This document shows positions 43,835-55,260 of a stretch of 64,000 nt of DNA, in pieces. Numbering within the stretch: the stretch's first letter is position 1; each line of letters starts with the position of its first letter. The translations under genes and the position numbers were made by a program. The stretch is from positions 5,292,001-5,356,000 of the forward strand of contig NC_011894.1 of assembly GCF_000022085.1 (NCBI RefSeq), in the 5' to 3' direction. The notes below the pieces were generated by a model that worked only from the letters and a program-made list of their open reading frames with translations, made no database searches and was not told the origin of the DNA. This DNA comes from Methylobacterium nodulans ORS 2060. Its GTDB lineage: Bacteria > Pseudomonadota > Alphaproteobacteria > Rhizobiales > Beijerinckiaceae.

Positions 43835-44755
43835 CTAAGCCGTCGTGGGCTGGGCGGCCCGTTCGGCCTGCGCGGTGCCGGGGACCCGCCCCTTGGCGGT
43901 GACGTGCCGCACGAAGTCGTCCACCCAGGCGTCGAAACGGGCCATCGCATCGGCGTCGCGGGCCATGTCGTCGGACTGGTCGTCCGCATAGGGCTTGCCC
44001 CGCCCGACCGTCGCGTGCCGCCAGAGCTGGTCCGGCACCTCGATGCCGCTGTAGCGGCACTGCCAGACGAGGCCCTGATAAGCCAACCGCTCCTCGCCCT
44101 GGTAGGGCTGCAGCGCGGGATCGAACCAAGCCCTGTGCGCCAGGTTGCGGGGTCGCCCGTCCTCGTCGAGCTCGTCGCCGCCCTGGTTGCCGTAGCAGAA
44201 GAACGCCGCCGTCCGCCCCTCCAGATGGTTGCGGCTGAGCTGACGCCACAGGGGCGAGCGCTCCAGCGCCTGGGCCTTCAAGGTGCTCTTCTTGTCGATC
44301 AGGTCCGGGCGCGGATTGCCGCCGCTCACGCAGACGAGACGGTCGAACATCGCCTTCAGGTTCGTGGACGGGCCGTACCACCAGACCGGCCCGATGATCG
44401 CCCAGGCATCCGCACGGGCAAGGCGCGGGTAGAGCCTCTCGTTCCACATCAGGTCCGGCTGATGGTCGCTGTCCGGCGCGTAGCAGTTGCAGGGCCAGAC
44501 GCAGAGCGCCATGGACGAGCCGACGCAGCCGTTGCAGCCCTGGATCTTCGGCTTCCCGTGCTCGTTGCCGATGTCGACGTGGTCGACCTGCCAGTCCGGC
44601 GGCAGGCGCCCGAGCATGCGGTGCATGAGAAAGCGCGCCTTGCCGTCGAGGCCGGGGCAGCCGTCGCGGCGGCGCGCAGAGCCGGCGACCACGAGAACCT
44701 GGAAGGGGCGCTCCTCCAGCGGAAGGGACTCGGTCTCGGCCTTCAGCGTGTCCAC
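43835..44755 (-). CDS. Flavodoxin-fold NADPH-dependent FMN reductase family protein
   Basis: 306 residues from a GTG at 44755 (VDTLKAETESLPLEERPFQV). FMN-binding region FQVLVVAGSARRRDGCPGLD, AIIGPVWWYGPSTNLKAMFD, and RTAAFFCYGNQGGDE fit the flavodoxin/FMN reductase fold. Unusual cysteine-rich stretch IQGCNGCVGSSMALCVWPC near 68-86. It is longer than typical family members (about 180-200) because of a C-terminal extension. Start is uncertain; GAAGG lies about 12 nt upstream of the GTG. Confidence 0.75.
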   Translation of the reverse strand: MDTLKAETESLPLEERPFQVLVVAGSARRRDGCPGLDGKARFLMHRMLGRLPPDWQVDHVDIGNEHGKPKIQGCNGCVGSSMALCVWPCNCYAPDSDHQPDLMWNERLYPRLARADAWAIIGPVWWYGPSTNLKAMFDRLVCVSGGNPRPDLIDKKSTLKAQALERSPLWRQLSRNHLEGRTAAFFCYGNQGGDELDEDGRPRNLAHRAWFDPALQPYQGEERLAYQGLVWQCRYSGIEVPDQLWRHATVGRGKPYADDQSDDMARDADAMARFDAWVDDFVRHVTAKGRVPGTAQAERAAQPTTA

Positions 44756-44899
44756 GGCGGGCTGCCTTCTCGCAACGGGTTGAGAGGATACCGCAGGATG
44801 GCATCGGTCCGGAGCGAGACCGCGCCCGGCCACCGGCAATCCGCCGGCCGCCGCCGCGTTCTCCGTCCGACCTGCGGTCAAGCGTCCGGCCCCGGATCA

Positions 44900-44925
44900 G
44901 GAACCGGGACCGCAGGTCTCCGGTT
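44900..44925 (+). promoter_or_regulatory. EcfG-like promoter before the PLA2-like gene
   Basis: GGAAC (44900-44904), 17 nt, GGTT (44922-44925). Same spacing as the site before the DUF892 gene, and 94 nt before the next start codon. Confidence 0.42.
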
Positions 44926-45018
44926 GGCCCAGCGATCAAGCGTCACCGCGCCCCGGCCTGCCCGCCGCCGCGAGCGGGCCCGGCCGCGGAGCGCGACTCC
45001 CAGCAATCGCGAGGCATC

Positions 45019-45468
45019 ATGGTTCGGCTTTCCCTGTCCCTCCTGCTCGCCGCCGGTCTGGCGGCGCCCGTCCAGGCGCAAGGGCTCAATCCCGATCACC
45101 GCGGCCCGACCATGCTCATCCACGGCAATTACTGCGGCCCGGGCAACAACGCGCCGCTGCCGCCGGTCGACGCGCTCGACGTGGCCTGCGCCCATCACGA
45201 TGCCTGCTCGCCCGATGGCGGGCTGCCTTCACGGGCCTGCAACGCGCGCCTCGCGCGGGAGGCCGACCTCATCTCGCGCGACCCGCGCCAGCCGGAGGAC
45301 ATCCGCATGCTCGCCGGGATGATCGCCCTGGGCGCCGGGATGCTGCCCTCCGCGTCGCCCATGGCTCCGGCGGCCCTCGGCACGACCGGCCCCTCCCTCG
45401 CGGTCCCGCCGAGACGCGTCGTCCTCCCGCCCGGCCCCGCCGACCTTGACGGCGAGGGGGACGAATAG
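45019..45468 (+). CDS. Secreted phospholipase A2-like protein
   Basis: 149 residues. Signal peptide (MVRLSLSLLLAAGLAAPVQA). Mature part has GNYCGPGNNAPLPPVDALDV followed by ACAHHDAC, the calcium loop plus CxxHDxC catalytic pattern of phospholipase A2, and a later cysteine in PSRACNAR. The His-Asp pair at the active site is present. The C-terminal third is Pro/Ala-rich and probably disordered. Whether it cleaves lipids is unproven; bacterial PLA2-like proteins are uncommon. Confidence 0.72.
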   Translation: MVRLSLSLLLAAGLAAPVQAQGLNPDHRGPTMLIHGNYCGPGNNAPLPPVDALDVACAHHDACSPDGGLPSRACNARLAREADLISRDPRQPEDIRMLAGMIALGAGMLPSASPMAPAALGTTGPSLAVPPRRVVLPPGPADLDGEGDE

Positions 45469-45522
45469 GCCGGATCACCCGTTCGGCGCATCCGCGCGCC
45501 GCACGCCCTCGCGCGGGGTGGT

Positions 45523-47163
45523 TCAGCCCCGCTGCGCGTCCTCCAGGATCATCGCCGCCCCCTTCTCCGCCAGCATGATGGTCGGCGAATTGGTGTTGCC
45601 GGAGGTGATCCGGGGCATGGCGGAGGCGTCGACGACGCGTAAAGACCGCACGCCCCGCACCCGCAGGCGGGCATCGAGCACGGCGCCCGGCTCGTGGTCC
45701 GGCCCCATCCGGGCGGTGCCGACCGGATGGAAGATGGTGGTGCCGAGATCGCCCGCGGCCCGCAGCAGGCCCTCGTCGCTCGTCACCTCCGGCCCCGGCC
45801 GGTACTCCTCGGGACGGTAGCGCGCGAGCGGCGCCTGGGCGACGATGCGGCGGGTGAGTTTCAGGGCGTCGATCGCGACGCGGCGATCCTCGTCGGTGGA
45901 GAGGTAGTTCGGCCGGATCGCGGGCGGTGCGGCGGGATCGGGGCTGACCGCATGGATGCTGCCGCGGCTCGACGGTCGTAGGTTGCAGACGCTCGCCGTG
46001 AAGGCCCCGAACGGATGCAGGCCCTCCCCCCACTTGTCGAGGGAGAGGGGCTGGAAGTGGAATTCGAGGTTGGCGGTGGCGTAGTCGGGCGAGGATTTGG
46101 CGAAGACGCCGACCTGGCTCGGCGCCATGGTGAGCGGCCCGGTCCGGAAGAGCACGTACTCGATCCCCATCCAGGCGCGCTTGAGAAGGTTGGCATAGGT
46201 GACGTTGAGGGTCGGCACGCCCGTCACCTTGTAGACCGGGCGGATCTGCAGGTGGTCCTGCAGATTCTCGCCGACGCCGGGCGCGTGATGGACGACCTCG
46301 ATCCCGAGCGCCCGCAGCCGCTCGCCGTCGCCGATGCCGGAGAGTTCGAGGAGCTTCGGGGAGGCGACGGCGCCCGCCGAGAGCACCACCTCGGCCCGCG
46401 CCCGGGCGAGATAGCGCCGCCCGCCCCGCTGGAACACGACACCCGACGCCCGCCCCGCCTCGATCAGCACCCGCTCGACATGGACGTCCGTCTCCAGCCG
46501 CAGGTTGGGGCGGTGCAGCACCGGCTTGAGGAAGCCGCGGGCGGCGCTCCAGCGCCGCCCGCGGCGCTGGTTGACCTGAAAGTAGGACGAGCCCTCGTTG
46601 TCGCCGGTGTTGAAGTCCGGAATCTTCCGGATGCCGGCCGCCTCCGCGGCGTCCCGGATCGCGTCGAGCACCGCCCAGCGGATGCGCGGCGGCTCGACCC
46701 GCCACTCGCCGCCGGAGCGGTGAAACTCGTTCGGCGGCGCGATGTGGTCCTCGTGCTTGAGGAAGTAGGGCAGCACGTCGTCCCAGCCCCAGCCTTCGAG
46801 CCCGAGCTGGCGCCAGCCGTCGTAATCGGCCGCCTGCCCCCGCATGTAGATCATCGCGTTGATGGCCGAGGAGCCGCCGATGACCTTGCCCCGCGGATAG
46901 GCGAGCCGGCGCCCGTTCAGCCCCGCCTCGGCCTCCGTGGTGAAGAGCCAGTCGGCCCGCCGGTTGCCGATCGCGAAGAGGTAGCCGGCCGGGATGTGGA
47001 ACCAGATCCAGTTGTCGCGGCCGCCCGCCTCCAGCACCAGCACCGAGCGGCGCGAATCCGCGGAAAGGCGGTTCGCCAGCACGCAGCCCGCCGAGCCCGC
47101 CCCCACGACGATGTGGTCGTAGACGCCGAAATCCTCGGGCGCCTCTCCCTTCGCGTCCGCCAT
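45523..47163 (-). CDS. GMC-family FAD oxidoreductase (choline dehydrogenase-like)
   Basis: 546 residues. FAD motif YDHIVVGAGSAGCVLANRLS near 16, PRGKVIGGSSAINAMIYMRG, the second GMC signature GAVASPKLLELSGIG, and the catalytic region TIFHPVGTARMGPD with its His plus NTNSPTIMLAEKGA. Oxidises an alcohol; substrate not predictable, and absence of a betaine operon argues against true BetA. GGAGGAGA precedes the ATG. Confidence 0.92.
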   Translation of the reverse strand: MADAKGEAPEDFGVYDHIVVGAGSAGCVLANRLSADSRRSVLVLEAGGRDNWIWFHIPAGYLFAIGNRRADWLFTTEAEAGLNGRRLAYPRGKVIGGSSAINAMIYMRGQAADYDGWRQLGLEGWGWDDVLPYFLKHEDHIAPPNEFHRSGGEWRVEPPRIRWAVLDAIRDAAEAAGIRKIPDFNTGDNEGSSYFQVNQRRGRRWSAARGFLKPVLHRPNLRLETDVHVERVLIEAGRASGVVFQRGGRRYLARARAEVVLSAGAVASPKLLELSGIGDGERLRALGIEVVHHAPGVGENLQDHLQIRPVYKVTGVPTLNVTYANLLKRAWMGIEYVLFRTGPLTMAPSQVGVFAKSSPDYATANLEFHFQPLSLDKWGEGLHPFGAFTASVCNLRPSSRGSIHAVSPDPAAPPAIRPNYLSTDEDRRVAIDALKLTRRIVAQAPLARYRPEEYRPGPEVTSDEGLLRAAGDLGTTIFHPVGTARMGPDHEPGAVLDARLRVRGVRSLRVVDASAMPRITSGNTNSPTIMLAEKGAAMILEDAQRG

Positions 47164-47328
47164 GTCTCCTCCCGGGATGCGCGTTGTTGAGTTGTTTAGC
47201 GCAAATCACGGCCGGCGCATCAAGGCCGGAGGCGGATTGCGCCGTCGCCCGGAATCGGCGCCCTTGCGCATCGGCCGCAGCCGCGTCTCAGATGGCGGCC
47301 CGCCCGCCCCGGGCTCCGGGAATGCCCC

Positions 47329-48438
47329 ATGAGTGACGACCGCGCCCCGCGCAGCTTCGCCGAGGAGACGCAGGCCTATCTCGCCTGGGTCGCGACCTAT
47401 TGCGCGCTCCGGGACAAGGACCTGAAGCGCAAATGCGCCGCGATGCGCCAGAGCCCCTTCGCCTTCCTGCGCGGGAGCTTCTACCGCTGGCACCACCATT
47501 TCGCGGCGGTTCCCGACCAAGTGCGCTTCGCCCCGAAATGGCTCGTGGTCGGCGACATGCATCTGGAGAATTTCGGCACCTGGCGGGATGCGGACGGGCG
47601 CCTCGCCTGGGGCATCAACGATTTCGACGAGGCGGCGGAGCTGCCCTTCACGAGCGACCTCGTGCGGCTCGCCGCGAGCGCCGTCCTGGAGGCCGAGAGC
47701 CCCAACTTCCACTTAAGCGCCACCGAGGCCGCGGATGCGATCCTGGAGGGCTATATGGCCCATCTGCGCTTCGGCCCGGAGCCCTTCATCCTGGAGGACC
47801 GGCACGCCTGGCTGCGGGACCTTGCCGCCGCGAGCGGCGCCGATGCCCGGGCGCATTGGCGCAAGCTGCGGCAGCAGAAGCGGCTTGACGTCGAGGCGGT
47901 GCCGGAGGTCGTGCGCGACCGCCTGCTGGCCGCGCTTCCGGACGGCGCGCGGCCGGTGCAGTTCTATCGGCGGCGCGCCGGCGTCGGCAGCCTCGGCCGC
48001 CCGCGCTACGTGGCGGTCGCCGAGTGGAATGGCGGGCTCACGGCGCGGGAGGCCAAGGCCGCGGCGCCCTCGGCGGTGCATGTGGGGAAGCCCGTCCGCC
48101 CGGATCCGGCGGGCGACTCGGCTCGTCTCGTCACCGCTTCCTGCCGGGCCCCCGACCCGGCGCTGCGCTACGATGGCGCCTGGGTGCTGCGGCGGCTCTC
48201 GCCCGAGGCCCGGAAGGTCGAGATCGACGAGATCGAAGACCTGCCCGACCAGCGCCATCTCCTGCACGCGATGGGGCGCGAACTCGCCAATGTCCATCTC
48301 GGCGTGGTGGGCGGCGCCGGCCCGCTCCGGGCCTATCTGGAAGCCCTGCCCGATCCATGGCTGCGCGACAGCGCCGTGCAGGCGGCCGAGCGGGTGCGGG
48401 AGGATTTCGAGGCGTTCCTGGATGAGGCCGGGGAATGA
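47329..48438 (+). CDS. DUF2252 family protein
   Basis: 369 residues. WLVVGDMHLENFGTWRDADG and WGINDFDEAAELPFTSDLVR are the DUF2252 core and resemble the HxDxxxxN and DFD loops of kinase-like phosphotransferases. VLRRLSPEARKVEIDEIED follows. No enzymatic activity has been established for the family. The stop codon overlaps the start of a palindromic repeat that separates it from convergent glgP. Confidence 0.9.
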   Translation: MSDDRAPRSFAEETQAYLAWVATYCALRDKDLKRKCAAMRQSPFAFLRGSFYRWHHHFAAVPDQVRFAPKWLVVGDMHLENFGTWRDADGRLAWGINDFDEAAELPFTSDLVRLAASAVLEAESPNFHLSATEAADAILEGYMAHLRFGPEPFILEDRHAWLRDLAAASGADARAHWRKLRQQKRLDVEAVPEVVRDRLLAALPDGARPVQFYRRRAGVGSLGRPRYVAVAEWNGGLTAREAKAAAPSAVHVGKPVRPDPAGDSARLVTASCRAPDPALRYDGAWVLRRLSPEARKVEIDEIEDLPDQRHLLHAMGRELANVHLGVVGGAGPLRAYLEALPDPWLRDSAVQAAERVREDFEAFLDEAGE

Positions 48439-48552
48439 TCCGGTTTCCGGTTGATCTTTTCGAGACGAGTCCGCGCGGGGAACCCCTCTCCCGAGTGGGA
48501 GAGGGGTTCCCCGCGCATCCTCACCTCGGAAGGAATCCAACCGGAAGCCGTA
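48439..48552. repeat. Family B palindrome acting as bidirectional terminator
   Basis: Fills exactly the gap between two convergent stop codons. A perfect 20-bp stem (48473-48492 with 48497-48516) around the loop GAGT, inside outer ends CCGGTTTCCGG (48440-48450) and CCGGAAGCCG (48541-48550). GAGACGAGTCCGCGCGGGGA is identical to part of copy 1 (10364-10383). TGATCCGGTTTCCGG at the DUF2252 stop recurs at the glgA stop. Confidence 0.8.
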
Positions 48553-51072
<2,520 letters not shown>

Positions 51073-51558
51073 CTCAAAACCCCCTTTGCTGCCGCCGGTG
51101 GCGTCTTCGCTGCTCCGCGCTCTCTGTCGCGTTGTGTACAGCAAATGACGGCCAACCTACGGTATCGTGTGACCTTGCGGTCGCTGTGTCGAGACGGTTG
51201 GCGCCTCCGCGGTCGAGTCTCCCGGCCTGTAGCCGCCGCGACACGTAGCATCGAAACGGGACACGACTGTGGCCGCCCCGGGATGAAGCGGCCATGAATG
51301 ACCCAGGAGCAGGGGTGCAGATCATCGCCCCCGAATGCCGGCTTGGCGGTGCCGTTCCGCACGCTCCGGCGCCGGTGCTCGCCCGACCTGTCGGCGGACC
51401 GTCACGCGGGCGCTGTAAACAGGCCCGGGCGGGAACCTGCGCCGCCCTTCCGGCTTGCCTGCGGAGGTCTGCGCGGGGTCTCGCACGAGCCTCAGCTCGC
51501 ACGAGTCCACGCGCCTGCCATCTCCCCGACCCGCAGCGCTGCAGAACGGAGCCGAGCC
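51073..51558. other. Non-coding gap between divergent glgP and alpha-glucosidase genes
   Basis: 486 nt with start regions at both ends. Open frames here are Arg-rich and unconvincing. Promoters for both genes are expected, but no clear -35/-10 pair or EcfG site was found. The glgP-proximal part holds TGTTGCG/CGCAACA-like bits only. Confidence 0.35.
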
Positions 51559-53181
51559 ATGCCCGGTGAACTCTGGTGGAAGGCCGGGACCGTCTATCAG
51601 GTCTATCCCCGCTCGTTCCAGGATTCGAACGGCGACGGCGTCGGCGACCTGAAGGGGATCACCGCCCGGCTCGACTATCTCGCCTGGCTCGGGGTCGACG
51701 CGGTCTGGCTGTCTCCGGTCTGCCGCTCGCCCATGGCCGATCACGGCTACGACGTCTCCGACTACTGCGACATCGACCCGCTCTTCGGCACATTATCGGA
51801 TTTCGACAGGTTCGTGGCGGAGGCCCACCGCCACCGGCTCAAGGTCATCATGGATTTCGTGCCGAACCACAGCTCGGTGGAGCACCCGTGGTTCCAGGAA
51901 AGCCGGTCCTCCCGCGACAACCCGAAACGCGACTGGTACATCTGGCGCAGCCCTAAGCCCGACGGCTCGCCTCCGAACAACTGGGTGAGCAATTTCGGCG
52001 GCCCGGCCTGGACGCTGGATCCGGCCACCGGCCAATCCTACTATCACGCCTTCCTGAAGGAGCAGCCCGACCTCAACTGGCGCAACCCGGAGGTGCGCCG
52101 GGCGATGCTCGACGTGCTGCGCTTCTGGCTCGACCGCGGCGTCGACGGGTTCCGGGTCGACGTGATCTGGCATCTCATCAAGGACGAGGCCCTGCGGGAC
52201 AACCCGCCGAACCCCGACTACGTCCCGGGCGATGCCGAGATCAACAGCCTCACGCCCCTCTACTCGGCGGACCAGCCGGAGGTGATGGAGGTGATCGCCG
52301 AGATGCGCGCCCTGCTCGACGGTTACGACGAGCGGGTGCTGATCGGCGAGATCTACCTGCCGCTGGAACGGCTGATGGCCTATTACGGCGTCGACCTGTC
52401 GGGCGCCCATCTGCCGTTCAACTTCCAGCTGATCCTGACCCGCTGGCATGCCGAGACCATCGCGGCGCTGGTGGCCGAGTACGAGGCGGCGCTGCCGCCG
52501 GGCGGCTGGCCGAACTGGGTGCTGGGCAACCACGACCAGCCCCGTATCGCGGCCCGGGTCGGCGCGGCGCAGGCGCGTGTCGCCGCCGTCCTGCTGCTCA
52601 CGCTGCGCGGCACCCCGACCCTCTATTACGGCGACGAGATCGGGCTCGCGCAAGTGCCGATCCCGCCGGAGCGCGCCCGCGACCCCTGGGAGCAGAACGA
52701 GCCTGGCCGCGGCCGCGACCCGGCCCGCACGCCGATGCAGTGGGACTCGAGCCCCAATGCCGGCTTCTCCTCCGCCGAGCCCTGGCTTCCCCTCGATCCC
52801 CACGCCGCGAACTGCAACGTCGAGACGCTGCGCGACGATCCCGGCTCGATCCTGACCCTCTATCGCCGCCTGCTGGGGCTGCGGCGCGAGCACGCGGCCC
52901 TGAGCCTCGGCGCCTACCGGGCCGTCTCGGTCGAGAACGACGTCTTCGTGTACGAGCGGGAGCATGCGGACGAGGTGCTGCGCATCCTGCTGAATTTCGG
53001 GCACGCCGCTTGCAGCGTCCCCCTGCCCGCCGGTTCTGGCTGGCGGGTGCTGCTGTCGAGTTCCGGGAGCCGGATCGGCGAGAGGCCCGCGGACGGCCAT
53101 CTCGCACTTGCGGGAGACGAAGCCCTTGTTCTCCTGAGGGAGAGGCCTGCGTCGGATTCGGCCCAGCTTCACCTAGGTTAA
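51559..53181 (+). CDS. GH13 alpha-glucosidase
   Basis: 540 residues, glycoside hydrolase family 13 (oligo-1,6/alpha-glucosidase group). N-terminus WWKAGTVYQVYPRSFQDSNG, region I VIMDFVPNHSS, nucleophile Asp in GVDGFRVDVIWH, acid/base Glu in VLIGEIYLPL, third acid in VLGNHDQPR, and the PTLYYGDEIGL loop. Cytoplasmic (no signal peptide). The start MPGELWWKAG at 51559 is chosen since the open extension upstream is Arg/Pro-rich. Likely acts on maltose-type or branched oligosaccharides next to glycogen genes. Confidence 0.93.
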   Translation: MPGELWWKAGTVYQVYPRSFQDSNGDGVGDLKGITARLDYLAWLGVDAVWLSPVCRSPMADHGYDVSDYCDIDPLFGTLSDFDRFVAEAHRHRLKVIMDFVPNHSSVEHPWFQESRSSRDNPKRDWYIWRSPKPDGSPPNNWVSNFGGPAWTLDPATGQSYYHAFLKEQPDLNWRNPEVRRAMLDVLRFWLDRGVDGFRVDVIWHLIKDEALRDNPPNPDYVPGDAEINSLTPLYSADQPEVMEVIAEMRALLDGYDERVLIGEIYLPLERLMAYYGVDLSGAHLPFNFQLILTRWHAETIAALVAEYEAALPPGGWPNWVLGNHDQPRIAARVGAAQARVAAVLLLTLRGTPTLYYGDEIGLAQVPIPPERARDPWEQNEPGRGRDPARTPMQWDSSPNAGFSSAEPWLPLDPHAANCNVETLRDDPGSILTLYRRLLGLRREHAALSLGAYRAVSVENDVFVYEREHADEVLRILLNFGHAACSVPLPAGSGWRVLLSSSGSRIGERPADGHLALAGDEALVLLRERPASDSAQLHLG

Positions 53182-53285
53182 TCTTCACAAAAGCTCGGCC
53201 TTTCAAGGATAAATCTCGTTTTTTCTCGCCGAACGGCGCTTTTTGAATTGAAATGCTGCCCGATCACGATATTGTGCGACGCGGC

Positions 53286-53310
53286 GGAACCGGCCACGCT
53301 CGCGGGCGTT
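53286..53310 (+). promoter_or_regulatory. EcfG promoter of glgA, consensus match
   Basis: GGAAC (53286-53290), 16 nt, CGTT (53307-53310): exact match to the EcfG consensus. It lies 74 nt before the chosen glgA start and suggests general-stress induction of glycogen synthesis. Upstream at 53227-53242 is a weak hairpin, CGCCGAACGGCG-CTTTTT, that could end the glucosidase transcript. Confidence 0.6.
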
Positions 53311-53383
53311 GCCGGCGTCGAAACAGGCGCCGTGGCGACCTCCGCCAGCATTCTTTCGGCCCGCGGCGTTGGGGGCTTTCTCG

Positions 53384-54925
53384 ATGATGGGGTCGGCGTG
53401 CGTGCGCTCCGTGTCTTCTGCGTCCGTTGCGCCCCCCGATCCCCCCGGCCGTCGCCGCGCGGACACCTCCCACGGCTCGCTGCGCCAGCGCATCCTGTTC
53501 GCCACGCCGGAAATGGCGGATTTCCTCAAGACCGGCGGCCTCGGCGAGGTCGCAGCGGCGCTGCCCCGGGCCCTGCGGCAGCATTACGACGTGCGCATCC
53601 TGATCCCGGGCTACCGCCAGGTCATCGAGCGCTACGCCGAGATTTCGGTCGTCGCCCAGCTTCCCGGTCGGGACGGGCTGCCGGCCTGCGACCTCGGCCT
53701 CGTCGAGACCGGCGACGGGCTGCCGGTCTACGTGCTCCTCGATGCCGAGCTCTATGACCGCGCCGGCTCGCCCTACGGCGACCAGGGCGGCGACTTCCCG
53801 GACAACGATCTGCGTTTCGCACGCCTCAGCCTCGCCGCCGTGGAACTCGCGAAGGGCGCCGATCCGGACTGGACGGCCGACCTCCTGCACCTGAACGACT
53901 GGCAGACGGCTCTCGCCCCCGCCTATCTGGCCTGGCAGGGCCTGCGGGTGCCGAGCATCCTCACCGTCCACAACCTCGCCTACCAGGGCCTGTTCCCGCG
54001 CGAGAATCTCGGCCGTCTCGGCGTCCCGGAAGGCGCCTTCCAGATCGACGGCGTCGAGTTCTACGGCAAGCTCTCCTTCCTCAAGGCGGGCCTGTTCTAC
54101 GCGTCGCACGTCACCACCGTGAGCGAGACCTACGCGCACGAGATCACCTCGCCGGAATTCGGCTGCGGCCTCGACGGGCTCCTGCGCACCCGCGCCCGGC
54201 AGGGCCGGCTCGCCGGCATCCTCAACGGCATTGACGAGACCTGGGACCCGCGGACGGACCCGCACCTCGCCACGGCCTTCGAGCCCGACGACTGGAAGGG
54301 CAAGCGCGCCAACGCGGATGCGGTGCGCGAGCGCTTCGGCCTCGGCGTCTCCCGCGGCCCGCTCTTCGCGATCGTGTCGCGGCTCGTCCACCAGAAGGGC
54401 GTCGACCTGACCCTCGCGGCGGCGGAATCGATCGTGGCGGAGGGAGGCCAGCTCGTCGTCACCGGCCAGGGCGAGCCGCGCTTCGAGAACGCCTTCCTCG
54501 ATCTCGCCCGGCGGCATCCCGGCGCGGTCGGCGTGCGGATCGGTTTCGACGAGACCGATGCGCACCGGATGTTCGCGGGCAGCGACTTCCTGCTGATGCC
54601 GTCGCGCTTCGAGCCCTGTGGCCTCGCGCAGATGTATGCCCAGCGCTTCGGCTCCCTGCCGATCGCTCACCGCACCGGCGGGCTCGCCGACACGGTGGAG
54701 GACGGCGTCACCGGGTTCCTGTTCGGGGAGGCGTCGCTCAAGGGCCTGACCAGCGCCATTCGCCGCGCCCTCGACACCTTCGCGTCGAAGCGCCACCTCA
54801 ACACCATGCGCCGCACCGCCATGACCCGCAGCTTCGGCTGGGACAAGGCGGCGCTCAGCTACAGCGCGCTCTATGCCCGGACGATGGGCAACGGCGCCGA
54901 GCTGCTGCGCTCGCGGGCGGCGTGA
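53384..54925 (+). CDS. glgA: Glycogen synthase (ADP-glucose)
   Basis: GT5 glucosyltransferase, 513 residues from ATG 53384; the frame is open to 53309. ADP-glucose site KTGGLGEVAAALPRALRQHY preceded by ILFATPEMADFL, the acceptor region LHLNDWQTALAPAYLAW, VHNLAYQG, the KLSFLKAGLFYASHVTTVSE block, and the C-terminal EX7E-type loop MPSRFEPCGLAQMYAQRFG with RTGGLADTV. The first about 40 residues are an unstructured Ser/Pro/Arg extension, so the true start may be later. GGGGG lies 9 nt before 53384. No glgB or glgC nearby. Confidence 0.92.
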   Translation: MMGSACVRSVSSASVAPPDPPGRRRADTSHGSLRQRILFATPEMADFLKTGGLGEVAAALPRALRQHYDVRILIPGYRQVIERYAEISVVAQLPGRDGLPACDLGLVETGDGLPVYVLLDAELYDRAGSPYGDQGGDFPDNDLRFARLSLAAVELAKGADPDWTADLLHLNDWQTALAPAYLAWQGLRVPSILTVHNLAYQGLFPRENLGRLGVPEGAFQIDGVEFYGKLSFLKAGLFYASHVTTVSETYAHEITSPEFGCGLDGLLRTRARQGRLAGILNGIDETWDPRTDPHLATAFEPDDWKGKRANADAVRERFGLGVSRGPLFAIVSRLVHQKGVDLTLAAAESIVAEGGQLVVTGQGEPRFENAFLDLARRHPGAVGVRIGFDETDAHRMFAGSDFLLMPSRFEPCGLAQMYAQRFGSLPIAHRTGGLADTVEDGVTGFLFGEASLKGLTSAIRRALDTFASKRHLNTMRRTAMTRSFGWDKAALSYSALYARTMGNGAELLRSRAA

Positions 54926-55050
54926 TCCGGTTTCCGGACGATCGGTTCGGAGAGCGGATCACAGCGTCTCCGCCCCTTCCCGCTCTCCCTGTCCCGGGCG
55001 CATGCAGCGTCAGCGGAATGCGACCCGGGACAGGGAGAGCGGGCGAGCCG
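54923..55050. repeat. Palindromic repeat family B/C at the glgA stop
   Basis: Starts on the stop codon with TGATCCGGTTTCCGG. Contains a perfect 20-bp stem: CCCGCTCTCCCTGTCCCGGG (54979-54998) and CCCGGGACAGGGAGAGCGGG (55024-55043), with a 25-nt loop carrying the family C motif CGCATGCAGCGTCAGCGGA. Probably a terminator for glgA. Confidence 0.78.
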
Positions 55051-55099
55051 ATCGATGATCGTCGCTGGACGCGTCGGGCGGACTCGTCGCGTGGGCTGA

Positions 55100-55245
55100 C
55101 GCGGTCTCAAGCGAAACTGAGGTGCCCGCGCCAGCGGGCCTCGAAGCACCTCTGAACGCCGTTCCGAGATCCGGGTGGCCGGCCGGGGTGCGTAGCGGCC
55201 TCCACGCATCTCAGGTTCGATCAAGACCGGCGGCGTCCGGCTGGC
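55100..55245. repeat. Dispersed palindromic repeat, family A, copy 3 (inverted)
   Basis: GCGAAACTGAGGTGCCCGCG (55109-55128) and CCTCGAAGCAC at 55139-55149, then, inverted, GCGGCCTCCACGCATCTCAG (55196-55215). Read on the other strand, GATGCGTGGAGGCCGC matches the lead-in of copies 1 and 2. Lies between glgA and the end of the polyferredoxin gene. Confidence 0.65.
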
Positions 55246-55260
55246 CGACCGGGCAGCCCC

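Noticed and set aside
51298-51558. Upstream extension of the GH13 glucosidase
   Set aside because: Arg/Pro-rich and unlike any GH13 N-terminus, which starts WWKAGTVYQVYPRSF.
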